Shown: positions 11,252 to 23,345 of the stretch, one piece after another
Position numbering within the stretch: position 1 is the stretch's first letter
How the letters are laid out: the number at the start of each line of letters is the position of its first letter
Assembly: GCA_027405735.1 (NCBI GenBank)
Contig: JAPEHQ010000005.1
Coordinates: forward strand, 2,790,001-2,854,000
Reading direction: 5' to 3'
DNA from: Mucor racemosus
Lineage: Eukaryota; Mucoromycota; Mucoromycetes; Mucorales; Mucoraceae
Length of the DNA: 64,000 nucleotides
Notes under the pieces: model-generated
Seen by the model: the letters and a program-made list of their open reading frames with translations, nothing else
What the model was told of the DNA's origin: nothing
Database searches by the model: none
Position numbers and translations under genes: made by a program

Positions 11252-11443
11252 GAAGTTTTGTATTTAAACTCTCTAGAGCAGCTCACGAAAGCTGAAATTT
11301 TAGATTATGACATAAAAGTCATATTGCCATCTATGCGTAAAATCTGAGGTCATTTAAATCAGTGTATATTGAGAGATTATTCCCCAAGTACTGATCTCTT
11401 AGCTCTCATTGCTAAAAAGCTAACAATAAAACATGCTTTATAA
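11252..11443 (+). pseudogene. Decayed coding fragment of unknown identity
   Basis: A 64-codon frame with one internal stop (11345-11347) has protein-like composition: SLEQLTKAEILDYDIKVILP, then after the stop ILRDYSPSTDLLALIAKKL. The other frames are littered with stops. It sits immediately after the truncated second family Y unit. I do not recognise the parent protein. It could be a captured exon or a chance frame. Confidence 0.35.
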
Positions 11444-12589
11444 CCTTGCTTTCTTCAAACAATTTGTTCGTCTTGCAGTAAATAACGAAGTTTTTTACTA
11501 AAATAAAAAAATAAAAAGAATAGAAATTAGTATTGGTGTCGAGCCGAGTTTTGCCAGCCAAATTTACTAGCATAAGCTGGGCTCGACAACATCCCTAGTA
11601 GAAATACAATTATAATCAGCTAAAGTTTTTATTACAAAAGATTTCTGAAGATTTAAAATAGTTGAAAAAGTATGAGGGTATTTATAGTGATTTGGAGAAC
11701 TTGGATACCATCAGACTTGAATGGATGTATATTTAGTAATCTTCCAGTTTTGAGTACATTGTTATTGATTTAATATTTTAAGGGGTAAATTATGTAGAGC
11801 ATTGATAATAAGGCATTGATGTCAAGTGTGACAATATCGACCTTTTGGGAAATGGTTGTTTTGTTTATCATTGTTATATCTATTTTATGTAACCTCGAGT
11901 TTAAGAAGGGGTAGTTTTTATATACTTGAATGTTATTTATATTGATAATGCAACTTCAATACTGTTGTATAAACGAGTAGTTGACTAAATTGATATCTTT
12001 GTTTATTATTATTATTGATTTGGATAGAATTCTATTTTAATACATAAGTGATTTATGTAATTAATTAATTGATTGCGCCATGATCAACTGTGCTACCATC
12101 TACACGACATGTATGGTTCAAAAAAGGCATTTCATAGTTTTAGGATGCGTTTGTTATTGTGTTCAATTGAAGCGTTTGTTTATTATTGTCGTTTATATTT
12201 CAAGTGGCATCATATTTTATGAGCGACATTTGGAAATTAGGTTACTTTATTATTTTCAAGCGTTTTTAGTATGTAATTCCACTACGATGGAGAACGTAGG
12301 CTTTATTACTAGAAAAACGTATAACTAATGGTAAAAGAAAAAACCAAGAGCTTCTAGGCCTTGGTTTAAAAGACTATTTATAAGAACTACATTTCAATTT
12401 GAGTGTCATATATTTTCAGGTTTGATAAATAATACGTAAAAAAGAATACAATTAAAAGAGACTGAGTAATGAATCAGTTCTTCAACTGTAGAAGGAGATA
12501 ACGCATGGTACTTGGTGGCATAATACAACATTGAGTTAGAAATGGAATTGGCTCCAAAATTGACTGTTTAATATTCTCGAAAACCAACA
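11444..12589. other. Repeat-derived intergenic DNA
   Basis: No gene seen. The block at 12190-12290 (ATTTTATGAGCGACATTTGG and onward) recurs in diverged form at 48710-48790. The stretch from about 12280 to 12375 and from 12530 to 12600 recurs in reverse complement at about 21710-21900, but here a ~140-bp extra segment separates the two parts. A palindromic AGCTTCTAGGCCTTGGTTT lies near 12350. Confidence 0.5.
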
Positions 12590-14060
12590 CAGTATTCATA
12601 AAGATCGTATTTTTGATTGTTTTGCAATAACTGTGCGCAGCAAGTTATAGGAGCGCCTTTGCGATGAATTACATGATATCTATATATCGTCGTTTGTGGA
12701 TGTTGCTATTTGAGATTATTGTGTCAAAGATGTGTACCTACTCCAACGTAAAGGTGGAAGTTATTCGGATCAAAACTCACTAAGATAAAGGTTTTGTTTT
12801 AAAATTTGTTTCAGATGGTTTGCAAATGGTTCTCAAATTTTCTCGCCCAATATTGAGTTAAATTTCATCAAGTTTTTAAATAAAGTATACCCTCTCTCCC
12901 TCTCTCTATGGACCATTGAAATCTTTCCGAAAATAAAAAGATTACCATCAGAATATAAGTGCACTGGCCAAACATTGACCAAAATATTGGTTTTTCGTCG
13001 AGATAATCAAAATAATAGTTCATATCATAGCTTAAAACCTATCGTAACGGGGTTCCAAAGTTTATTTTAAAAAATGGATGAAAACTGATTCAAAAAACAA
13101 AATTGTTTAATGGCTCATGAGCTGCAAAGTAAGTTGACCTAGAGGATTAAATAACTTTTCTACAGTCTTAAATTCTGCATACATCTAAACAAAAATCAGA
13201 AAAATATTCCACATTAACTTTTTCGTAAAATCCAATTGAAATTTTGGAGGTTTTTTGAAGATACACCTCACGTTTTATAAGCATATTTAAAATATAACTA
13301 CCTGAAATGATGCACAAAAGCATTATCTATCGATCGAGCTATTGATGAACCTTCTAGCTGCATTTTTTGTAGAGAAAACGAGATTTTTGTCCAATTTTTT
13401 TCAGATTCAGAATTTAGGATGAGGGTATACAAGGGGAAAATGGAAGCTAGAAATGAAGGTATCTTTTTGTACCCATTTTTAAGGATATCTCCACGAACAA
13501 TTAATATTTTAAAAAAAGCTAAATTGGATCCGAGAGAGCTCAACTAGCTAAATGACATGAGTATAAAAAAGGCGTTGTTCAATTTAACGAATATTTTGAA
13601 ATCTACTACGAAAATATCAGAAAAATGAAAAAAAAAATAAAAGTTCTCAGAATTTTTTCATATTGATATATTATAGAGCATTTCAAAACAAGAAAGTTTT
13701 ATTATCAAAAAATGTTAGTATAACTTAATGTTTTGTAGAGATATGAAGGTTCAAATTTTTTATTTTTAGTAGTGAAATGCCTGTAAAAATCTGAAACATT
13801 AACATTAAAAACATTATGCCAACTGCAAAAGATAGGATATTCCCGGATACTTGTTTTTAGATTAAAGTTGATCATTTAAGGGACATTGGGGTATAATTGT
13901 TTTTTGGTGTTATTTAGTAACAAAAGAAGCAGGGCAGGGTTGAAAAGTCAGACCCATTTTTTTATAGTATGAAAGCTGTAAATTTCATTTGTTTTTGAAA
14001 TTTATGTAAAATATCTCAGATACAGGTAGCATAATGCAACCAGATCATGCTCATTTGCAA
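12590..14060 (+). repeat. Family X dispersed repeat, copy 1
   Basis: About 1.45 kb shared with 23755-25260, 49030-50530 and, inverted, 34895-35915. Diagnostic blocks in order are TGCGCAGCAAG, GATTCAAAAAACAAAATTG, the conserved ATCTCCACGAA stretch at about 13490, TTCAATTTAACGAATATTTT, and AGGTAGCATAATGC near the end. Copies differ substantially by eye, so the family is old. Short open frames occur on both strands around 13300-13540, but none is gene-sized. Confidence 0.75.
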
Positions 14061-14928
14061 TAAGAACCTTTGGCAACACTGTCATAGATATATTTTGCAG
14101 TAATCGCATAATAAAAATCGAAGAATTGGTCACGGTCATAACAAGCAAGGCAGATACTATTTTTCACGATTAAGAGAAGATATGTTGTTAACGTACTTTT
14201 ACACTCATCTTCATCATCTTGTTCAGTCTCTAAATAACTACTGCTTGTTATGATTTTTTTCTGCCATACAAACAAGAGAATCGATTTTATTTCTTAGTAT
14301 ATTAATTTGTTTCATTCTAAGAAGTGTTGTAATCGCCATGTTTGACTGAAGCCTTTTAGTTTTAATAGTCCCTCATTAGTCGTTATTTACATAAAAGGTC
14401 AAGGGATATTTGTTTTCGAGTATTTTGCTAAATATCACCCTCTCATTTGTTGTAAATAACTGGCAATGAAAAATATAAAAATCAGGAACATCTCAATTTT
14501 GATTTTAAAGCAATTTCATTGTTCCTGTGGTTGCTAACTTGACCCTGCCATTTTTCAGATCCATGATCATTATAAATCGTTCAAATGAAGAGTGGTAAGC
14601 TGCAACACAAAATTGATGGTAATTAATGCCTGGTCCCCTTTAAAAAATGAAATGCCGACATTTTCTTTTACTGTAGGTCAGAAATGGACAAATCAAACTA
14701 TACAAATCAAACGACATTATGCTTTATATCTCTTTGACTATGTATATTTCTATTTGGATTATCAAAAAATGATGCTTTTAAAGGATTGTTTTACGCACTT
14801 TTCAGACTTGCACTGACGCACAAACTTGGTCATGTCAAATCAATCAGAACTGAGTTTGCTCAACCAATGGCAGTCCATCTTCTTTTTTCTTAAAGAAGCA
14901 AGCAATTCCGTGAATTAAATTGATTGAT
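14061..14928. other. Intergenic upstream of the Rax2-like gene
   Basis: AT-rich spacer without a recognisable gene. The frames at 14051-14275 (-) and 14592-14816 (+) have no domain that I recognise. It leads into the promoter at 14931. Confidence 0.5.
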
Positions 14929-14930
14929 TG

Positions 14931-15045
14931 TATATAAAGTTTTAAAAGAACCCCTTCTTCCTTTCCTTTCATTTTCTCCCTGGTTTCTTTTTTTCTTCTT
15001 TTTCTTTTTCTTTCTCTTTGTCTCTTTCCCCTTACCCTTTAGTTC
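14931..15045 (+). promoter_or_regulatory. Likely core promoter of the Rax2-like gene
   Basis: TATATAAAG at 14931-14939 is followed by an almost pure C/T leader (about 14950-15042), ending 25-30 bp before the ATG at 15071. TATA boxes followed by pyrimidine-rich initiation regions are common in fungal promoters. The start site itself is inferred. Confidence 0.55.
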
Positions 15046-15070
15046 AATATACATAGAAAACAGTAAGGTC

Positions 15071-18000
15071 ATGGTGTCGAAACTATGGTGCCTTATTGTC
15101 GTTTTAATAATTACTGCAGTAATAACAACAGTAACAGCAGATAGTTTATTACCTGAAATTCAACTGGAATCAGTTGGTGGACAATTAGGATTTGCTGGTG
15201 ATTTTGCCGGTCTATCACCATATAAAGAATCAAGCCAATTTGAAGTGCTTGATAGCAGTTCCATAATTTTATCTGAAAACGTAGATGACGCTTTGATATT
15301 TGAATCATTCGCCACTATAAATGGATCAATTGAAACCTACTGTAAATTAACTGATACTGAATATATATTAGCTGGCAACTTTAATACAATCAACCAAACA
15401 ACATACAATCATATTGCTCGATTTAATAGTCAATCACGTCAATTTTCAACCTTGGATCAAGGTTTAGATGGTGCTGTAAAATCGATTTATTGTACATTAG
15501 AGACAATTTATGTCGGTGGTGATTTTATCGCTCCAGTAAATGACAATGTTTCGCAGTATACAGGTCATGTTGCGTTATATTCAAATAGTCAATGGTCTCC
15601 TGTACCATGGAAAGGTTTCAACGGCCCTGTTTATTCGATTATTGATAATGCGCGAGAGAACTCAATAATATTTGGTGGTCAATTTGATTCCACTGGTGAT
15701 GGACAATATTTCAATCAAAATTCCACATCCACAACACAAGTGGTTAATTTAGATTCATCAGTTACTATTTCAAGTGGAAATGGTCTTGCTAGTTCTGATC
15801 CGAGAAATGTGATTTGTAGTCAATCATCTTGGTTATTGCAAGATGGTGTACCTGGTTACTGGCAAGCTCAATTTGTATTTCCAATTCAACCATCAAAATT
15901 CAGATTATCAAATGTACATTCAGCAGACGGAAAAAATACCAATACATTCAAGCAAGTAAAAAGCCAGCTAGACTGTATATAAAAATATTAACTAATTATA
16001 CATATAAAAATAGCATCATTTCTTTAGGATCAAATCAATATTTTACTTTATCGTATCAGGATCCCATCACAAACCAGATTTTAACCTGTTCTGAAGAGTG
16101 TTCACTATCAAACGATTCAAATATACCTTATCAAGATTTTACTGTAGTTAATACAGTATCAACAAGCGAAATTAGAATTAATATCGATACTTGGTATGGT
16201 TCTGGCGGTGGTTTTAGTGGCATCAGTATTTTTCGATCTGATTCAACGTTACAACCAAATGTTGTTACAAACAGTTCAGTTATAAGCTCTTCTTGTTCAG
16301 CTGATACAGATAATACAAGCTCATCTTCTATGGTATCAACCACAGGTACTTGGACAGAGAAATATTCTTGGGGTATTTATCAAACATTTCTAGTATCTGT
16401 TATACCTGCAAGCGAATTACATACAGCTGATGTTTCTGTTACCTATAAACCGTATATACCTGCTCAAGGTGTTTATGAAATTTATGCTACTACCCCTGGA
16501 TGTGTAGGAACAACTACTTGTGATCAGCGTGTATCAATGCAATTGACGATCGAATTAATGCCTGGAAATATAACAACGTATGCATTAAATCAAAATATTA
16601 ACTCTGACGAACGTACATTGATCTACACAGGGCAAATATCAAGTTCAACTAGTTTATTTCAACCTACAATTGTAATGAAAGTGGATCCAGCTGCAACAAC
16701 ATCTTCAACATCGAATGTAACTATTATGGGTACTTCATTCGAGTTCATTAGAAATTCAACTGGCTCAGCTTTATCAAGCCTATTAAACTATTATCCCAAC
16801 AACAATACATGGACCGCTTTAGCAGAACAACTACCCGTTGGATCAGTAGTTTATAGCTTGAAGTCAAATGAAAACATGCTGTATATTGGTGGTCAATTTA
16901 ATATGAACACAACATTCAGTAATATTGTAGCTTATGATTTCACTAAGAATGGATATTCACCTTTAGCACAAGGTGGTGTAAATGGTGTTGTTTATAGCTT
17001 GTTATTAGCTGATGATTCACGTAAAGTTGATCTTAATTAAGGACCATAACACATGTAAATATTTACCTTGTAATTTATTAGACTTAATTATGGCTGGCGC
17101 TTTTAATAATACTGTAACCCCTCAAACTAACAACAATCTCAATCATGTTGCCATTTATAATACTCAATCAAATGTATGGTCTGGTATGAATCAGGTATGT
17201 TTTTTTTTTATGTCATAAAAAAAGTGGTTTAATTTATCCATTAACTTGTTTATCAAAAGGGTGTAAATAATAATGTGAATTCTCTTTATACTACCAACGA
17301 TAACCATATTCATTTATCTGGATCATTTAATGCAACTACGAATGGTACAAGGCTTTTTAATAATGCTGAATGGGATTTGTCAACACAATCCTGGGTAAAA
17401 TCTACTTCTTATATTCTCGGTCCAGTTATTAATCAACTTCAAATCTCGGATACTGCAACAATTTACCTTGGCTCAATTCGAAATGCACAATCATATCGTG
17501 CTAATAATGTTGTATCATTAGCTAGTAGTAGCAGTATTACATCACCAATGGCAGATATTGATCCAAATGCGGTAGTAAATACAGGTGCTTTTTGGAAAAC
17601 ACAAAGCGAGACATGTGTTATATTAGCAGGCACATTCCAAATCAATAATACTAGCTATCCTCTAGTCATTTATCGCAATAACGAATGGCAAGGTCTTTTA
17701 CAAAATGTACAGGGAAATATCACTACGCTATCAGTTATACAAAACAATCTATTAATAGGCGGGAATTTTAATGGTACAGCAGCAAACGGTGTTGCAGTAA
17801 CAAGCATTGCTTTTTATGATCTTGAAAATCAGCAGATACTAGCAACTACAGGTGTATTTGACAGTAATCAGCAACCTGGTATTGTAAATGCCATTTATCC
17901 TCAAGGCGATGGAAAATCCATTTACATTGGAGGTGATTTTTCTTTTGCTGGCATGTTAAATTGTGATGGCATATGTTTGCTCTCCATGAACACTAGACAA

Positions 18001-19272
18001 TGGACACAAACCAATCAAGGAATTTCAGGCACAGTTAATGATATGTATATTGACGAAAATAGTAGATTGCTTACTGTAGTTGGTGATTTAACTGTAAATC
18101 AAAATACACGAGTTTCATTAGCTAGCATCGATACTTCCTCGAATACAGCTACTTGGAATGCAGCACCTCAAAACGATCAATTCCCTTCACCTATATCATT
18201 GTTATATGATAGCGATAATCAATTCTTTATCACTGGAGAGAAAGATAATACATCTTATATTGGAAGATGGAATGGAAAAAGCTTTTCTATTATTGATACT
18301 AAACTTGGTTCTTCTTCTAATATACAACAGCTTTTATGGATGCCTATTACTTCTGATTCAGCTAATTTCATCTCGCGCTATCCTTCTGATTCTGATACCA
18401 TGTTGATGGCTGTTGGTCATCTTGAATTACTAAACAGCAACTCAAGTTGTAGTGCTGCTTTATTCGATGGCACAAATTGGCACCCATATTTACTTACTTC
18501 TACTGATACTGGATCAGCTGGTTATATCAATAAGATATTTACAGCAACGGCTTGTTGCAATGCCTCTTACAAAACTCATCGTTATCTTTCTGTTCCAGCC
18601 GTCATTTTAGTTTCTATCGCAATCTCTCTGGGTATACTGTTCTTGCTGATAGCATGTGCGTTCGTCTACCTTTTCTTGAAACGCCGTAACAATCCTCACA
18701 AATATTATGCCGACCCAATGAAAGATTGGAAACCCAAGTATCGACCAGCTAGTTTACTTGCCATGTTAGATGCTGCCAATTTAAATGGTGCCGATGCAGT
18801 AGCCGGTGCAGCTTCATTAGGTGCTGGAGGTAACATTGCGTCAAATAATATTAAACAATCAAATACAGCAACTACAGGTTACTCTACTGCTTTGGATGGT
18901 GCAAATGCTCCAACTCATCGTGGACAAACAAGCATGGATATGTCTGATGCAGCCGCAGCAACATCTCGATTGAGAAATTCTAGCGGATTTTCTATGGGTA
19001 TGGGTCTTCCATTCAGTGTATTAATGGCAAATGCTCTTAAAACAAATGATAAATCAGCAATTGCAACGGAAGAATTGCCTCAAGTTTTTTATGCCAAGTA
19101 TCCATTTGAATCCAGAGAGTTCGGAGAGCTGGCATTTGATGCGCAAACGCCCATTGTTGTTACTGATTCAAGTGATAATATTTGGTGGATGGGTTATAAA
19201 GATGATGGCTCTGGAAATCCCGTCTCTGGTCTATTCCCTAGTAATTATGTAACAAAAGCAAAACCTATTTAA
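15071..19272 (+). CDS. Rax2-like cortical polarity protein with C-terminal SH3 domain
   Basis: A large type I membrane protein of 1,337 residues from four exons: 15071-15951, 16014-17020, 17082-17194, 17260-19272. Residues 1-24 are a signal peptide (MVSKLWCLIVVLIITAVITT...). The exterior is built from repeated kelch/propeller-like units (YILAGNFNTIN, IYVGGDF, IYIGGDFSFAG, LIMAGAFNNT) and many NxS/T glycosylation sites. One membrane span lies at about 1108-1138, followed by KRR. The cytoplasmic tail ends in an SH3 domain at about 1275-1333 (VFYAKYPFESREFGELAF, WWMGY, GLFPSNYV). In ascomycetes Rax2 marks sites of polar growth with Rax1. The SH3 tail is not part of the yeast proteins I know. The first intron (15952-16013) only works with a GC donor (GCAAGT), because GT donors break the frame. 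Translation starts at 15071, the first ATG in frame, right before the signal peptide. Confidence 0.87.
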
Positions 19273-20459
19273 TATTTACAACGTTCTATTTCTTTTTTTT
19301 TCTCACTTTTGCATTATATATTCCCCACTTTTTATGTATAAATAAAAAACATTGATCTTGCCTATATCAAATTAAGTTTTATAGGTTACTTAGCTAGATA
19401 TATATATATATACATCCACTATAAAAGAGTATTATATTTGCTAATACATAGATTGAATTGGAAACCATATTTTACACATTGTATAAAGTTGCTCTTTTTG
19501 GCATAAATCAACTTTGCATGATAATACTACAAGGAGTTACTTTATTTACCGAAAATGATAAAATCCATCAGACAAAAGTATGTGCTAATCCAATAAGTTC
19601 TTTAGAGAACACCTAATCATTAATTTGTCTAATTTAAAAGCAAATAATTTACTGGTATATAATAGTGATGATAAAATATACAGTATATGATAGTTAGCTT
19701 GAGTCTACTGTTTGTAAGTTCTAATTTTACAATATATAACGTCAATATTGTATAGACTTTTCTGACCTAGTAAAAAAATTAAATGTACTACACAATGCAC
19801 ATATTTCATAAACATCATATGCGTCTTCGTGATAAGTGTTCTTATTATTACCGAATGTTATTACTCCACTGTTAATATTTTGATTTGCAATTTTTCGTTT
19901 CGTTTTAAGTTCTTCAAGGAAATTGAAAACTGACAATAGTCCCATTTGTTCATGTATACATCCTACAACAAAATTCAAAACAAACTAGAGTACAAAATAA
20001 AAATACAACAAGAGGGAAAAAATGTGTGCCGATGAACACGTTCTTAAATGATTATGCTTTCAGAAAATATTTACTAGTGTGGTAAATATTTATTTTAATG
20101 TTACTATCGCTTATCGATTATGATCGCCTTCGACGAGATATGACTTTAATAAAAGATTTCTACTCTTATTAAAATTTCTACTACTGCTATGTAAAACACA
20201 TTGCAATAAAATTTCAATTATGCATGAACATGACATTTACTTATCAGCTTCGGTAGATATCATTCCAATATATGCTGGCTTTGGCTGATTTAGTGTTATT
20301 TCTAATTTGAAATGGTCAGATGAGCCACAAAGCCCACTAAAAAAAGTGCGCGTTTTATCTCTATGATTTAACCAGCAAATTAATGTACACTAATTATTTT
20401 AGTTATGGATACTATTACAGCTTTAGTGTATATTTTAAAACTCTTGGCTTATTTAGAAC
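19273..20459. other. Intergenic, no gene seen
   Basis: AT-rich spacer after the Rax2-like gene with AATAAAAAA polyadenylation-type signals at about 19341 and a TA microsatellite at 19395-19412. No domain-bearing frame. Confidence 0.55.
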
Positions 20460-20640
20460 AATATTCATTGGTTAAAAGCATTTTTTCAATTAGTGTATTT
20501 TTTCGAGTACAAAAAGAGAGCTTTTTTTCCAAACTTTTGCCAAATTCCTTCAAAACAGCTGTTAGCTGATGAAATCAAGATATGTTATTTGTAAGTTCTC
20601 TGAGCGTTAAGGGCAACTTCAGAAGTAAATAGTTTTCGTT
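20460..20640 (+). repeat. Family Z repeat, copy 1
   Basis: It shares an ordered series of blocks with 23195-23345: ATTCATTG..., AAGCATTTTT, CCAAA..TC..TCAAAA, CAG(C/T)TGTTAGCT, then CATGTTATT or a variant. It is diverged, short and noncoding. Boundaries are approximate. Confidence 0.4.
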
Positions 20641-20696
20641 TTTTTATTTAACGTGCCAACAGCTTTAAACCTGCACAAATTTTAACTTTTTTTAAG

Positions 20697-20830
20697 AGCT
20701 ATCAACTCACCCAAAACTAACGATACAATAAAAAAAATCCATAACAATCATTATTTAAACCTTTGTAAACAATTGTTATGGCTCGTATACTTAATTTTAC
20801 TATAAAATCATTCTGTTGATAGCCCTTGAA
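20697..20830 (+). repeat. ~130-bp direct repeat with internal hairpin, copy 1
   Basis: It starts GCTATCAACT and ends AAAATCATTCTGTTGATA. The second copy is at 20965-21092, offset 267 bp. Inside are perfect inverted arms CCATAACAAT (20739-20748) and ATTGTTATGG (20772-20781) around a 23-nt loop. The hairpin is kept in the second copy. Confidence 0.65.
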
Positions 20831-20964
20831 AATAGACGGTATTTCAAAATTTAAGCTGTGTGCTCTTAGGTGAGGGTAACTTTTGAAACAAGGATACTCT
20901 GTGACACATAACCTCCTTACCTTAAACCCAGCTTACGTAAGCAATGCGTGAAATCACCATTTTC

Positions 20965-21092
20965 GCTATCAACTTTCCGAAAAATAAAGATATAATAAAT
21001 CAGAGCCATAACAATCATTATTTAAACCTTTGTGAACAATTGTTATGACTTTAATAGTTATTTTTATTATAAAATCATTTTACTGATACCCA
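20965..21092 (+). repeat. ~130-bp direct repeat with internal hairpin, copy 2
   Basis: The second copy of the repeat at 20697-20830. The arms are at 21006-21015 and 21039-21046, with the right arm losing its last two pairs. It ends where the open frame of 21087-21392 begins. Confidence 0.65.
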
Positions 21093-21392
21093 AAGTATCA
21101 TTGCGAATGCAATTGGATCAAAATGTACTGTGGTGCTGCCAAGAGGAAAGCTCGTTTGCGATGTGACTATACATTCAAGTCTCTGGAGAAAAACATCCAT
21201 TCTTTTCTGGATACCTCTGGTAACCTGACTCAAATCAGACATTATTTCAGAAGGTCGATGGACTACATCGAAGCGTATAGCAAATGTAGAGAAGTTGTCC
21301 AAGAAGTTAAGAAATTTGTTGAAAAAAATATTTATCTCATAGAAAATTTAGAATTCCTAACGATTTGTTATAAAAATAAAATGTTTGTTTAA
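21087..21392 (+). pseudogene. Unrecognised short coding-like fragment
   Basis: An open frame of 101 codons (first ATG at 21123) with protein-like composition: KMYCGAAKRKARLRCDYTFK, then LEKNIHSFLDTSGNL and HYFRRSMDYIEAYSKCREVV. It is flanked by repeats on both sides and by no other exon that I can link. I suspect a remnant of a transposon-encoded or repeat-borne protein, but I do not recognise the family and it could be a small gene. Confidence 0.35.
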
Positions 21393-23194
21393 ACTTATTA
21401 TACTTCTCAATCTCTCAAATAACAAATGAGCTACATTACCTGCCATGAGATGCCTCCAAAAAAAAATACATATTCAAATAGCGGAGTTCCAAAATAAATA
21501 AAAATTGAAACAAAATCAAAGTTTACACAGATTTAAAGCTGGTGGCACGTTATTCTGTACTCTGTTACCCTACAGGGTTGTCTCCCTATTAAAAACCATG
21601 TTAGTCATTATCATTGATCTTGAAATTAGGGACATTAAATCACCAATTTAGATTATCTGTCAAACCATGATGTTCTACATGCAAATCAAACAAGGTTGCA
21701 TTTATACTGTCGATTTTCGAGGATATTAAACAGCCAATTTTGAAGCCAGTTCCGTTTCTAACTCATATTGTAATGTAGCTCTTGTAAATAATCTTTTATA
21801 TCAAGACCTAGAAGCCCTTGGGTCTTCCTTTTACCATTTGTTATACGTTTTTCCAGTAATAACGATAAAGCCTCCGTTCTCCATTATGAACGTTACTAGT
21901 CTTTATTATTCCTTCTATAAATAAGATTGTATGTATTCATAAACTCTCTCATGCGTCTATCATCATGCTACTATTGAATCATAGAAGCATGATTCCAGTA
22001 TACCCACATAATATACATATGTTTATTCTAATTATATTACCATTCACATTATTTAATAATAAAGCTGCCCAATTAGTATATTAAACTCTTTCTATAAGCT
22101 CATAATAGAACGGTACCTTTTCATTTGATTAATTTTTATACGTTTCACCTTTCGATGAATCAATCACTTTTATCCGTTTTTGCAAATATAGATTTATTAC
22201 TCTGCAAATGTTATTCCAGAATGCTCAAAATACATGAGAATAGTTTTCTATTATGCTCGTTTTAGATAATCTCTTTCAGCGTGAAATTTTTCTCGGCAGA
22301 AGTCTGTTGTCATAAAAATGTCAAGCTTAATCTATTATTATATTACTATCCTAATCAAATTATGTATTTTTATCTTAACCGTATTGCATTTTAATTTCCA
22401 GCTTATGCAAGACATTCTATTACTACCCGTACTGCTGCACAACTAATGACAACATTACAATGTCAACTTACTCGCATTCAAGTTATAACATAATTCAGTA
22501 ATACTGTGTCCCTGAAGTTTAGTCCCCTTCATGAACTAGACTTTTGAATAATTTAGTATAAATAATCATCTTATTTTCAAAATCCTTGTGTTTCTCCGTC
22601 AGGTCTCTTATCATCATTTACGTTATTATAATATATTCTGAAATAAACCTAAACGTATAACAAACAAGTCTTTATCTGTGTCTCTTGGCCCTTATATAGT
22701 ACAACCCTGATATCCGTCATCAAGTCATCAACAACTACAACCCTTCTAATAATGAGCTTTGGGTCCAATGGCTCATCTGTTCAAGTTTAAGGCAAAACTG
22801 TAATGATCCAGTTACATTACATAAGAAAATCATCGCACATATAAATAACAACCAAGAACGGATCAATTGCACATTAATGAATTTTTTATTTGTTCTTCCT
22901 TTTCCCTTTTTATATTTATAACCACAATCCAAATAAATATATGTTATTACTTATTTATCATTGTTGCTTATAACCAATTATTATATAATCCCATATAATT
23001 AATCATAAGTAATAATCGTATACTAGTAATAGCAATTACAATTAGTAAGACCAACCTCTCACATCCAATCATAGAATCAAAGTCAGACATATAATCTTCC
23101 ACATTATATATCCAGTTTGACAATACAACCAATTGATCTATTACAAAAAGTATTGACAGAAGAGCTCCTTATGTCTATTATTGTCAATATTTTT
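21393..23194. other. Intergenic with inverted repeat piece
   Basis: No gene seen. About 21710-21900 is the reverse complement of 12280-12600 (shared CGAGGATATTAAACAGCCAA and CCCTTGGGTCTTCCTTTTAC regions, diverged). The 22380-22930 stretch has a more even base composition, with an ATGAGC/GCTCAT stem-loop at about 22752-22776. I could not match it to a tRNA or an LTR. Confidence 0.45.
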
Positions 23195-23345
23195 AAAGGA
23201 CAAGAGATCAATATATATTCATTGATTTCAAGCATTTTTCCGGTTACAAAATTTCTTTCAAGCAGAAAAATATACTTTTTTCCTCCAAAATCACTCAAAA
23301 ACAGTTGTTAGCTAATTTAACCAAAGCATGTTATTCGCTCATCTA
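23195..23345 (+). repeat. Family Z repeat, copy 2
   Basis: The diverged partner of 20460-20640, with the same block order, ending in CAGTTGTTAGCTAATTT. Noncoding. Confidence 0.4.

Noticed and set aside
14924..15070. Upstream extension of the Rax2-like frame
   Set aside because: It would start at TTG and add a poly-Phe stretch translated from the pyrimidine leader; the ATG at 15071 gives a proper signal peptide.
14890..15072. Lys-rich minus-strand frame opposite the CT leader of the Rax2-like gene
   Set aside because: It is the complement of a C/T tract in a promoter; the poly-Lys composition is an artefact.
22740..22830. tRNA-like stem ATGAGC...GCTCAT
   Set aside because: No acceptor stem, A box or B box could be laid out; it is a simple stem-loop.
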